From NCBI GenBank assembly GCA_023159155.1, contig JAJNNX010000047.1:248001-312000 (forward strand): a DNA stretch of 64,000 nucleotides, given 5' to 3'. Within the stretch, counting starts at the first letter, position 1. Each line of letters begins with the position of its first letter. Of this stretch, positions 13,030-25,650 are shown piece after piece. The notes under the pieces were generated by a model that saw nothing but the letters and a program-made list of their open reading frames with translations, made no database searches and had not been told where the DNA came from. The DNA comes from Ustulina deusta (Eukaryota > Ascomycota > Sordariomycetes > Xylariales > Xylariaceae). The position numbers and the translations under genes were made by a program.

Positions 13030-14860
13030 TAAAGAATAAAAATACAATCATACCTATAAATATAACATAGTTATCCTACTACTATAATAAATAATATTTT
13101 CTTTTTTTAATATATTATTAGTAGCTAGTTTACTAAAAATATAATATATATTATGTTTTATAATATATTTAGCTATACTATAATATATTTTAAAACTTTT
13201 TTAATTAAATTTAATTTAATTTTTTATTAAAATATTAATATATTATATTAGCGTTAATTTTTTATAATATTATATAAATTTTAATATTGTTATAATATAT
13301 TATAAAAAGTTTATAATCTATAAAATAGTACTTGCTTTATAATTATTACAACTAATATTATATTTTGTTTTAAGAAATAATTTTCTAAAGTAGCAAAAGA
13401 TTTTAATTTAGCAGTAATTTGTTTAGTTATTATAAAAAACAATAACTTTTTTTAAAAGATTTTTTTGTTTTATTTTTTATTATTAATTATTATTATTATT
13501 ATTAATTAGTTTTTAGAACATATAAACATTACTATAGCTAAAATATAGGTAATATTTTAATAGTTTGTTATTTTAGCTAATATAGCCTATTTTTTAATAA
13601 TATTTTTTAAAACTTTTTAGTAATAACTAATAAATAATAAAATATATATTAGGCTTATTAATATTTATACTAAATATAATAGTAGTAATTATAACTTTAA
13701 TATTGCTTTTTTATTATACCTACTATATTTAAGCCTTTTTTTTTGCTGCTATTAAAGCATAGTAATAATAAGCAATAATACTAAATTTTTGCAATTTTAT
13801 AATAATTGTTTTAGTTAACTTACGGGATAAAGTATATATAATACTAGTCTTTTTATTATATTTAGTATTAATTAGATCTATTATAGTTTTAATATTATAT
13901 TGTTTTTTTTTAAAAACTATATAATATAGGTTTAAATAGTTAAACCTTTAAAAAAAACTTTAATATTTAATAATAGCTAGGTTATACTTTATATTAGCAA
14001 TAATGTTTTTAGTTACTATTGTAGTCAGAGCTATTAAAGGAATGCTTGGAAATATTCTCCTAAGGCAACCTAACTCTTTATAGTTTAGTTGAAAATTATA
14101 GCCCTATTAACTTATATAATGGGCCTTATTAATCATAAAACATACAAACTTCTTGTTTTAATATAAGGTTTCGAAACAGCTTAAGAAAGCCTTGCTCTAG
14201 GTAATCATCTTAGGGGTGACATAAAAAAGGTTAATATACTGTTCTGGGCTATTAACCTTTAGAATCTTTATAATACAACTCTAATCTTCTGGCTTCCGTT
14301 TGCTATTAAGATTTATTGCTTTAATTTCGAATGCCCTAAGGTGTTCTATTTGGTTATATATTAGACTGAGGAGAGAACATATAACAAGCGTAATTCTACA
14401 GGTATTCCCACTCTATACAATAGTAAGGAGTTAGTAGTACAGAGACTTCCCGCCGCTAGTTAGCATCAGTACAAAGGCGTTTTTGCTTGCGAGCGTTGCA
14501 TTTATGGCTTCTAGTTGATTGTACCTGAATCCAGACCTGTGAAATTGGTCTCTGAGGATTTGCTGTACTTCATTGGACCAAGGGCGGTCTATTGATTCAA
14601 GATGGAGTTGCGTCCTTGTTAAAGATGGTGGCTGGAGCTTGGAGCCGCTTTCCACCCTCTCGGGTCCGGTAGATGTAAGGTTTGAGTCAGCAAGGGCACT
14701 AAGCTTAGCTAGAAACAAGTCGGAAACATCTGACAGATTGTTAGACATGATGCTTGCGTTTATAGCAGATAGACTTGGCGACTATTTCTGTATTGGTTTT
14801 TTATAGTTGAATTGGGCGGGTGCTTTTATTTGATTATTAGAATTAATACTGTTCTAGTCT
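13030..14860 (-). pseudogene. RIP-degraded RecQ-family DNA helicase (Sgs1/BLM type)
   Basis: RecQ helicases are ATP-driven 3'-5' DNA unwinding enzymes acting in recombination and telomere maintenance. Translating the minus strand and ignoring stops gives a collinear RecQ protein. An N-terminal linker leads into the conserved YNQLEAINATLASKNAFVLM block and a damaged Walker A (14,431-14,748). Then follow a motif read as SLLSLI, NKAH in place of DEAH (about 14,119-14,130), YKELGCLRR, IPLIALT, YTLSRK, and an RQC-like segment to about 13,030 that includes IFSKLATNNILKKEN. Most changes fit C-to-T or G-to-A, including CAA-to-TAA and CAG-to-TAG stops, so this is RIP. The first stop after the start region follows Walker A directly. 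The frame continues upstream of the first ATG (14,748) through a TAG. The part above 14,431 is far less mutated than the core. It may be a telomere-linked helicase copy, which is inference. Confidence 0.85.
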
Positions 14861-15050
14861 TTCTAAAGCTCTAAAATAAGATAGATTGCTTTTTATATGT
14901 TTTTTTGTTCTTTTTTAGTATATGTTTTGTTTTTAAAACGAGCTAAGTATTGCTATAAAATATTAACTTCTATTTTTATAATCTTAGTCTAAGTTAAAGC
15001 TAAACTTTATATTTTTTTATTAATACTATTAGTATAAATAGAACAAGAAA
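14861..15050. other. AT-rich spacer upstream of the RecQ relic
   Basis: Short AT-rich stretch 5' of the RecQ pseudogene on its own strand. It may hold more of the helicase N-terminal region, but the reading becomes too uncertain to extend the call. Confidence 0.35.
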
Positions 15051-17730
15051 GTTTGCAAGGAATAGCTTACTAATAATAGAATATGGGCTCTAATTCTATT
15101 CGAAAGGCCGGCATTTTATAATAAGTCTAGCAACGCAAAACTAAGACATTGTAATAATGAACGACGATTTGCGGGAATCGAGCTAGTTTTATTTAGTTTT
15201 TAACGCTTCGATACAGAGCTCTCTATAGCGAAAAGAGTCCGAATAGATCTTCCGACAGGACTAGGGGTAGCGCTAGGGCGTCTAAAGGGCCATTTGAGCT
15301 ATCGACCTGATGGATTACGGAGAAAAGATACTGGTGCATAGGTAAGGTTATAGTGTAAAGACGGGCGTAAGGTGTAGATTTAATCCCCTTTGGCTAGATT
15401 TGATAACAAAGAGAGGATTAATCCATAAGGCGGGGTGTGCTTGTGGGCCTTTGATCTCTGCTAGAGCGTTTATGTATATGCTTACTATACTGGGCTAGTA
15501 GGCTGCCGCCATCGGCTTTTGGTGGTCCTGCTGTAGTCTTTCCCTAACAAATTGAGACTATAGGGAGGAAAGACGCTAGTGCTAGCCCGTACTACCTCTC
15601 CTTGCAATCACGCCAACCTTACTATATTAAATTTATATCGCATCCAGCCAGAGATGCTCCCTGCCTTGCCCTGTTATTTTCTAGTAGCAATTTAGGCCTA
15701 CTAAAAATTACAGCATTTATTTCTAGTAATCGAACGTATATAGCTTGATACGTTAAAGTGCTTTGTTATTTTACGGATTGATTTGCATACTTATTTTTCT
15801 GACTCTATTATAATAGGGTTTATGTTGATATTTTTGCTATTCTTTTCTTTTTAAGCTTTGGCTAGCCTGCCACCCTATATTGGATAAGGTGATTAAAGAA
15901 CTCCTACGTATATATTTTAGTTTATGTACTGCGCCTTAGCCTAAAGGGCTCTATGTGTGTAGCATTAAGGCATTATTTGCTAAGTCGCGGTACTTTCCTA
16001 TCTTTAAAATATTAGCTTATTTTTATTCCTATAGGCTTTATCTAATAAGCTAGATAGTTACTTTCTAACTATAGTTAATAGCCCAATATTAGCAAAACAA
16101 ATATATATTCTATAGATAAGTGGCAAAAAAACCGTATATTTATAATAAATAAATATTCTTTTAATAAAAAAAATCTAGTATTAATTAAGTTAAAACAAAA
16201 AAAGCGCAATTATAAAACCTATAATAATAACTTATATTAAACAAAATTTATAATTAATAATTATACTATTAGCTAAGTTTATATTTTTTATATTAAGCTA
16301 ATAATTATAAAATTTATGCTAGATATTATTTATAATAATTTAAGTAAAAACTTAAATAATAGTAATATATATATTTTAGGCAGCTTTTATTATTATAATA
16401 TTATTATTATTTGTTTACTAACAAATAAGTATAGCATTAATAATATAGCTATTATAGCAAGCAATATATACTAGTCCTTTTTTTTTATATAAATATTCCT
16501 AATAGTTAAGATTAGCAGTAGTATTTCTAAAAAGGTTGATATATATCTTAGCGATATAATAGTTAATATAAAGGTAATATAGTATAACTTAGGTAAAACT
16601 TTCTAATAGGGCTGCTTCTAACTAATAAATGCTATATATTAGCCTTTATTAATACTTATAATAACTGTTTTAATACTATAAGCGTATTATAAATTAAAAA
16701 TCTTGAAAATTTTTATTATTTTTTTCTAAATATATAAGCAATATTTTATTATAATAAAATACACCGATTGCAAGCAACTTAAAGATTTACTATTTAATAG
16801 TACTTATAAGCACTCTAAGTTAGTTGCAAGTTATAATAATTGTAATATATTATAGCTGGTATACTAGTTACTCCGAAGCAGTAGTAGCCCGATAATTTAT
16901 TACGGAATTATTACGTTTAGAAACCAAGTTATAAAACATGCTAAGACAAGGGACCAGTTAGCGCGAGAATTTAACGCTATATGTTTTAAGATCGCTGGTC
17001 TAATGGATAGCCTTTAATGCCTAGTTATTCGTGGCATCTATGACTATTCAGATTCTTACAAGAGCAAGCAATAGCAGAAATATATATTTGTAGCTGCAGC
17101 GGCATATGCAAAGGAGCTTCTCTCCGTTATACACAGCTGGCGGAGATCTCGTAGAGTGTAATAATTCTTTTAGGCAAGCTACAAAGTATAAAGCTTGAGA
17201 GCAATGGATATTCTAAGGTTAAAGATGGACGCGTTTATAAATATTTTTAAGGACCAGCTCTACAAGATTAGCAGTTATCTATTTTGCCGCGGTTTCGACT
17301 TTGAGCTTTGCTGACGTGCCATACAAACATGTGAGTTGGCTTTTGTATAGCAACAATAGTTTTTGATTTAGATACCCTATTATTTACTAAGGGATACGAG
17401 TGTTATCTCGAGTGTAAAACAAGAAAGTTTAGAGCCTAGATATCCAAGTGAACTGACGCGCTAGGTATCAAAGGCAATAAAGATAATGGAATAATCTTAA
17501 TAGTTAGAACTAGGTAATATTACGTATGAGCTTTGGTAGGCGAGAGGCTTTTGATGCGCTACTAAGTATTAATATAAAGATGTTAAAGCAATATGTTTTA
17601 TAAGTGATCTTTATTTTATTATAGCATTAGATCAACTTATTGGTTAAGAGGCTATTTAAACTATATATTTTAGATCCCTAAGCGTAAAGGTATAAAGGAG
17701 TGAAATTTATCTTGTTACTAGTGCTATAAC
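15051..17730. other. Alternating islands and RIP-flattened DNA, no gene
   Basis: Two islands of ordinary composition (about 15,050-15,900 and 16,850-17,730) flank an AT-flattened kilobase. Neither island contains an open frame long enough to call, and no tRNA or rRNA fold was recognised in them. They could be decayed unique sequence or the less mutated parts of repeats. Confidence 0.4.
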
Positions 17731-20700
17731 TTTAAATAAACAATAATATGTTTTTTGCTAATAAAAATAACAATATAACAACTTTTTATAGGAATAAAGC
17801 CGTATAGCTTCTAAGCAATATAATAACTTACTATATAAATCTATCCTAAGGGATTCTGTTTTTTTTTTATAACAATATTTTTTTATAATTTGCTTTCCGA
17901 AATAAGCACAGCAACTCAGTAAAGTTATGCTTGTTATAAAGCATTGCTATTATAAATTATAACTTTTGTTCTTACTAATTAATCTTTGCTACTGTTTGCT
18001 TTTTTGCTTTAGTTAACCCGGCTAGCTTTATTATAATATAATAGTTCGCTTTTTAAAAGTTTAACGCTACTTTATAAATTTAATAGGTCAAAATAATAAT
18101 TTTGTTTAAAAATAACTAATTATATAGCAAATTAAAGTTATTTAAAATTTAATTCTAACTATATTTATTATTAGTAATATTAAACAAGACTACTTTAATA
18201 TTTTTTTTATATATATAGGTAAAAAGTATATAAGTAATAAATATTAATAAAAACAATTGTATAAGTACTATTATATAGCAGATATTTGTTCTGTTTTGCG
18301 GACCTAGGTTATTTATAATTAGTGCTTATGATTTATAGGATAGCATTTTGTTTATAAATTAATAAAACTAATTAAATCTTAGCGATTATTAGCTAAACTT
18401 TTTATAATATAACTATAAAAAAGATTTCTAAAAAGTATTAACTATTCTATTTTAGCCTTTAGTAAAGTATGCTTTATATACTACTACTTTAAGCTGATTA
18501 ACTGTTTTATAATATAAATTATTATTTTTAATTATATTCTTGTTTAGGAGATAGGCAAGGAAAAAGTATACTTTGGCGCGGATCAAACATATTTATGCTT
18601 TTTTTGACGTCTCTTTACGGTTCATTCTGGTTGCTACATTATTGTTCTTGCTGCTCCTAAATAGACCGGCCTTAACGCTTTGTTAGGTTGGTTTAGGACC
18701 TATTTAACCACTTTGCTTTTATTCCTACTTTTTCTCAAATAGTAAACATTATATATAGCTTTATATATTAGCTATTATATGTTAGAAAGTATCCTATATA
18801 GGACTATTTTTTATTAAGCAGTTAATATGTTTAATAGTAATTTTTTGACTTTTTTTTTTAATTGGCTATTTTTTAAAGATATTAATAGAACAATAAGCCA
18901 TTAGTAAACAAAGTACTAACTTTTTTTTTAGTTTATTTAGTATTTTTTAGTAGGCTTAGATTATTTTTTTGGTTTTTTTGTTTATAAGCTAGTTTAGATT
19001 ATTAATAAAATATTTATAGTTTATTTATATAACTTTTAAAAACTATATATTATTAACGTTTTTAATATGTTTTTTTTGTTTTTATAAATATTTATTATAT
19101 AATATATATTTTATAACATTAGTTATTTAGATTGGGCTACTTAAAAGAATAGATATAAAAATAGTAAAAATTACTAATTTTTATAAGTTTATTTTTTAAA
19201 AGCTATATAAAAATTAAAAGAAATTAATAGGATTGTTTAATATACTATTATACTAATAAGCTTTATTAAAAAATATAAAAGCTATTCTTATTAAATTTAT
19301 AATAATATATTTATTTTTATTAAAAATTTGATTGTTTATATTATTATATATAATATAAAGCTTAATAATACTATATTAGCTAACTAATATAAGCTAATTG
19401 TTTAATATTGGTTAACTATTAATAAATAGCTATACTTTTTTAGTAAAATCAAATTATTAAATAGCTTTTTTTATAGTTAGCTATATATAATTTAAGCTAT
19501 AATAAAACTATTAGTTTTTAGTATAGTTATTATATTATATAAAGAGCCTAAAAAGTACTACTATTATATATATTATATTAAAGATTTTATAAAATTTAAC
19601 TATTTAAAAGTGTATAGTTATAGGTAGTACAATATAAATAGTTAGTAGCGAAAATATATATATTGCAATTTTATATATATTTTTAGATCTAACATATATA
19701 TACTTTGTTAAATATAACAACTTAAGCTAGCTAAAGCAACAGTTATAGTATTCTATTTATTTTTAAGGCAGGTATTGTTAGCTTTCTATTATAATTTTAT
19801 TTTTTTAAAAACTAAGTATTTTTTTATAATTAGCTTTAATTATTATAAATATAGCAAAGGTTAATAAAACTTTAATAGTTTTGCTAAAACTTATTATATT
19901 TTTTAGGCAACTTTTTTAGATGCTATATATAAGTTATTAAATTAGTATTTATTATATTATATATAGTTAATATATAGCGATTTTTATATTAAACCTAAAA
20001 AGTTTAAAACTTGTTATAAATATTAAGCATTAAAATATTTTATATATTTTTCTTTAATTATTATTAGTAATGCAGCAATTTACATATTAACTACTAAATT
20101 TAGTGTTTAAATTATGACTATTATTATTATTAGAAATGTTGTTTATAGGCTCTAGTTCTTAGGTTAATACTTGGTTATTATTATTATTGTTATTAGATAG
20201 CTTGATTATTTTAATATTTTGTTTTTGGTGTTTTGTATAGGACTAGTCCTGATCTTCCAAATTTTTCTGCTTTATAGAGTGCAAGTTATGATTATTCTAG
20301 TAGGTGTTAGTAATTGGCTTAAGATTTAGGCTTGAGATAAGAACGCTATTATTTTTTTTCTTAGTGCTAAAGCTAGTTGCTAGCCCTTAGTGGGCGGCTA
20401 GATCTCTAATCGGTTTAGAACCCTTTACTTAGCAGCTAATAGGCCTAGAGATAGCAAGTCCTTTATTGTTTACTTCTGGTTTGTTATTTAGAATAATAAT
20501 AGGCGCTTAGTATTATATATAATGAGCACTTAGCTAACTTTTATATTTTTTAATGCTAAAGCCGGCTTAGTTATTTTTTAACTTACTAGTTAATGTTTTG
20601 TTACTTTTTTTTTTATGTTTAATAAGTTGGATAAATTGATGCTTTTAGTTTTTGTTTTTATTTTTAGGTAATTTAGGGAGTTTATTAGGCTCTTTAATAG

Positions 20701-22900
20701 ATTTAAGAATATTAAGCCTTTATTGCGCAGCTTGTTAGTCCATTATAATAGGTTCTAATGTTTATAATATAATTTGGAGCTTAAAAATGTTATATTATTG
20801 TTAGCTAAAGATTTTTTTGTATAGTATTATATAACGTTTTTTTAACAACTAGTTTTTATTATAAACTTTATTAATTATGTTTTACTAGCTATATTTTTAG
20901 GCTTGTTACTAAAGCATATTTACTTTTTAAAATAGTATAGGCTGCTTTTGTTATTTTTAATTATTAATATAATTCTAGATAGCTTTATTTATAATATAGC
21001 TAGTAGTTTTATTAGTAAGTACTATATGGTTTTTATGCGGGATTTTTGTTGTTTTTTGTTTTTTTTGAACTTTTTTTTATATTTTTAGGTCTATATTATT
21101 ATTTAAATTACTATAAAAACATAAAATAAGATCATTTTTAAGATTATATGTCCTAGTAATTATATTAGCTTAGTGTTTAGCAATATATTTTAAGCTTTGC
21201 TATACTTTTAAAAAATAACGTTTAAAAAGTTTATATGTTTATAAATATTGCTAGCGGAGTATTTTTATATAGCAAATATTAATTTTATTTTTATTATATA
21301 ATTTAAGTCTTATTTCGGTAGGTTTAGTATAGATAAGGCTAAATTGAGATACTATATTTGGATTAATTGTTTGCTTGATATTGGTTCTGTTTAAAAGGGG
21401 AGTTAGTGCAATTTGTTGCGAGTTCTGACGGGCTATAAAAGGGCCTATAATATTAAGGGGGGCGGCGGCCATGATTATGGCTGTGGCTATAGGTGTAGGC
21501 ACTGGTACGGATAGGAAAGAGCTACAAGTCGGTAGGCTAATATTTTGAGCATTAGGGATTAGTGTGTTATTTTTTGGAGCAAAGGGATTAGATAAGCAAC
21601 GTTAATATAACTAGCTTTAGTATCAGAGCTTGTAGCGGGCGTGCTTAAAGGTATTTTTGTGCTTTAGAGTTTTAATACTAAGATTTTCCTATAGCTCTAA
21701 TTTGTTAGTATAGGTAAGGATGGTATATCTATTAGTGTTTTGTTTGCATAGATAAGTTTTGAGTTGTTCGGTAGGTAGGAGCTCTAGTAACGGGATCCCG
21801 ATCTAAGCTTAATTTAGCAAGCAGAGTTCTTATACTATTCTATTAATATTTTAATTAAAAAGGTTATTATTTATTTTTAAAATATTTATAGTAAGGTGTG
21901 TTTGTTTGGTTTATAGTTAATAGCGGATTAAGGGGATAGCTAAAGGAAGCTAATTTTGTGTAATATTGTCTAGAAATATAGAACTATAAGCAGCGAAAAC
22001 TATGGCAGAAAAGAATGTATATAATATAAGGCATCTAAGAACAACAAAAGCAAAAAATATAGTAGTAACTAATTAGATAAAATAATAGATAGCAGTGAAA
22101 TATTTTAGTTAGTACAGTAAAAAGAAAGCATAGAAAAAGTTGCTAATGTTTTAAGGCCGTAATTAAGAGCTATTGTTTGTTGCAAAAAAAGTATGCCTTA
22201 AAGTAACAACCTGCTTTATAAGTTATTTAGCAACTATGCTACAAAAGATAAGCAGTCCGATATGCTATAATAGCTATAGTTTGTATATATATATATAATT
22301 TATAAAAATATTTTATTATAGTAACTAAAAGAAAAAGCAGCCATAAATAAAATATATTTTGCTTAATATATATTTATTGCTATATTTAAGTAAAATAAAT
22401 AATAACTATTCTTATAATAATACTAGACTTAAGTTTAATATATAGGAGTAATAAAAAAAATAGTATTAAAACTGCTAATTATTATGGTCTAATAAATAAA
22501 AATTAAGAAATAAAAGTATAAAAAAAAATAGTTTTTAATATACCTAAAATAAGTTCGAAGTATTTAATAAAAGCTCTATATATATAAAGTCTGCCTAGAT
22601 TAGTATTATTACTAGCGTAACTTAGGGTAAAGAGGGGTAAATATAATGCCTCACCCCTCTTTTTTTTTTTTTTGCCGGCATAAAAAATATGTACCCTTTA
22701 CCTACGTTATAAGAATGCCGCCAAAAGTAGAAGTACGTACTTTTTCTGCTAGCAAAAATCATTAAGCTTATAAGTTTTAAGTAATTTTTAACTTTTTTTG
22801 TTTGTAATTAAGTATAAAAAGAATCTTTTTTTTATAAGTAAGCATAAAAAACTTTAACTATTAAATCTTAATTTAAAAAAAAAAACAAGTTGTATAAAAA
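17731..22900. repeat. RIP-flattened repeat block, unassigned
   Basis: About 5 kb of mostly TpA-dense sequence. A partly preserved patch at 20,200-21,830 contains an 83-codon minus-strand frame (21,251-21,502), and the same frame can be followed for some distance with RIP-type stops, which suggests a decayed protein-coding element. I saw no decisive motif, so the element class (retrotransposon, DNA transposon or captured gene) is open. Confidence 0.45.
22629..22662. repeat. 10-bp-arm hairpin followed by poly-T
   Basis: AAAGAGGGGT and its exact complement ACCCCTCTTT are separated by 14 bases, then a poly-T run follows. A looser inverted match flanks it: a word containing AGGGTAAAG lies to the left and CTTTACCT to the right, near 22,690-22,710. 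This could be the ends of a small inverted-repeat element. A transcription terminator is possible by shape but unlikely in this setting. Confidence 0.5.
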
Positions 22901-25650
22901 TCTTTAAAGGGTGTATTTTATAAATATAAGAAAGTTGTCAAGTTATTCGTTTTAGGTTGGTTGCTATAAGTAACTGCGCTAAAAAGCCGTCCGTGCTTAC
23001 GTTTATTAAGCGGCAAGACAGATGTACTAGTGTAATATACCTGTAGTGCAATATACTGCTAGTGTGCACTATCGGCCCTTTTTGTACAAACTACTATCCT
23101 AGCAGTCTTGCTATGATTTTTAGATACTTAAAATCTATGCTTTTCCGTAACTTTAGCTTGTTGCTTTTACTATATTTTGCGCAACGGTTGCGAGCAGATT
23201 TCTTTTTGCCTAAGCTTGAGCTTGCTGACCGAGCTATCTAGATAGGCACCGCTTAGGCTGCATCGACACTTAGTTATATAGGTACAGCTGCCATTTCGAG
23301 GATTGCCTCAACCCCGCGCGTACGCAAACCTTAGGAAAAGCTTTTTATATCATAGCTTTAATTTATCCTTTAGGATAAATCATTGATTAAAGTGCCTATT
23401 ATAATACTATAGCACTGGTTTTTATATTATTTCTTAAATAACTAAAAACACTTAACTTTTTAGCGATGCGTTTCCTGAGTTACGATAGTACAGGCTTGTT
23501 CAACCTGATAGATTACCCTACCAGGCACTAGCATTCCCCCGTACGCGATTCTGTCCCATACCTGGGGCTCGGAAGAGGTTACCTACCAAGACTTCGAACT
23601 AGCTATAGTCTGACAACCGCAATCGGCGCGCTTCGCGATGGGTTAGCAAGATCACAACTACTATCCGTTCGAGGAAAAATGAAGCTATCTATGCATGGTC
23701 CCAACTAGGCTATATGATCCACAAAGTCTATTTTATATTTATAGCTATAATATACTGGACTTAAAAACAATTGAAATAATGTTATATAAATATATAGAGT
23801 TCTATATTATTAGATCAGACCAAAAACTTACTTAAAGCCCTGTTTAATATCTTTTTTATTGTTTTAATGCAGCTTTTTTAAGCTTATGTTTTTTTACTAA
23901 CTTTAGACTTATATGTTTTTCCGCAACCTATATATCCTTATTTTTTGGGCGGCCTATCTAGCAGATATAATACTTAACTTTTTTATGCTGCTTCTAGGTA
24001 GTTAATACTTTGTCTACCTTAAGACTAATTCTTATATAATTTTTTTTAAAGCTTTAAACTAAGTTAGTATTAATATTTTTTTATTAAACCTATTAATAGC
24101 TTTTATTGTTTATTTATTTTATAAAAAAAAGTTTTTGTTTTAGCGTTCGAGTATATAATTAACTATATAATATTTATTAATATTTATAGAGTCGGGTTAT
24201 TAGAAATCGAAGCTCGAATCGGTTGCAGACCTGCGAACATTTTTTATTAGGTGCATTAAATCTTGGTTATTGCGAAGGGCTGGATCGACCAGTTCTATAG
24301 GGACAGGTGTACCCTTTAACCCTATATAACAAGTATAAAGTAACTTTGTTAATAATTGCGATCCTTTGGATTAATTATTGTTAAGTTGAAAGCTTTGCTT
24401 AAAACTATTGTTGTTTAATTTGTGCAAGGTTTTAGTTATAGGGGGGTTTATTGATTTATTTATAGCTGTGGTCAACCCGGGATACGAAAACGGGCTTTTA
24501 AATATACTAGATATAATCGAAAAGCATTGCTATTTGTTATTTTTGTAGATGTAATATTGGTTGGATATTGTATGATTTTGAACTTAGTTAGCTGATAGCT
24601 GGTTTAATATAGCATTTTTTCTGCTATTTTTTGCTAAGCAAGTTAGTAAGTACTAGTTGCTATTACTCTAGCTTAAATAAGCCTATTTACTATAAATTAA
24701 TATTAGGTATATATGCTAGGACAAAAAGCTATTAATAATATATATAGCACTAGCACTATTTTGTTTGCAAATAGGGCACTAGAAAGAACGTTAAAAGTCT
24801 TAGGTATGATTTGAGGTGAAATGCTTTGTTAATCCGCTCGATGTAGAGCATACGTGACTGCATAGGGGGTATATCTGTGCAGACGGCAGGTGGTGAGCTT
24901 TTAAGTGCTGCAGCCAAGCCTAGGCATTATTAAAAAAAATATTAAGGCAGATCTGGCAAGTAATGGGCTATTGGGAAGAACTGTTTCGAACGTAACGATT
25001 TAAGTAGCTAAATAGCCTGGCTTTAGTAGCAAGCTCGGAAGAGCAGAGATAGCAAAGCTGTACTAAAAGGTTTTGTTTAGGACTTTAATTAGGCGCATGC
25101 GTTTTTCTGTGTATTTTTTTAATATAGTTGTTTTATTAGCGAGCACTGCTAATTAATATTTCTTTTAGTCCTATGGACTAATATTTGAAGCATAAAAATA
25201 GCTGGCTAAAGGTTGCTTTGTTAGTGTGTAAAGCGTTAGAATGCTATGTTAAAGCGCTCTGATAAACAAATGGCTTTTTATATAAAAGATAGCAAGATAA
25301 GCTATTTTAAGAGATAGGGCTAGTATTAAAGCAAGCATTATTTTTTTTTTTTTTTTTTAGCTTGTTTAAAACAACTGGTGTATTAGTAAGGTAAGCTAGG
25401 AGAGAGGATATATAGCGTTTCGAGTAACCCGTATAATTAGCGGTTTGCTTTTTAACAAGTATATAAAACAACTAAGAAATATTTCTAATAACCGGTAGAA
25501 AAAAAGTCTTACTTTTGCTAGGCAGGCTAATATTATTTGTAGTATACTCTTAGGCTTAAAAATAGTTAATTCGCTTAAAATATTAGATCCGGTTATTTTG
25601 CAACTTTAACTAATAGAACATTTTAAATAAGTTTTTTAGATTTGTACGAA
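22901..25650. other. Non-RIP islands without recognisable gene
   Basis: Islands at about 22,900-23,760 and 24,190-25,650 have near-normal composition with scattered CpG, separated by an AT-flattened stretch. There is no open frame of useful length on either strand, and no tRNA-like cloverleaf or rRNA segment was recognised. A long poly-T run lies near 25,340-25,360. Function unknown. Confidence 0.4.

Noticed and set aside
14573..14806. 77-codon plus-strand ORF
   Set aside because: Antisense shadow of the RecQ helicase N-terminal frame.
22629..22680. Rho-independent-type terminator (hairpin plus poly-T)
   Set aside because: The shape fits a bacterial terminator, but this is fungal nuclear DNA with no gene ending nearby; an inverted-repeat relic is more likely.
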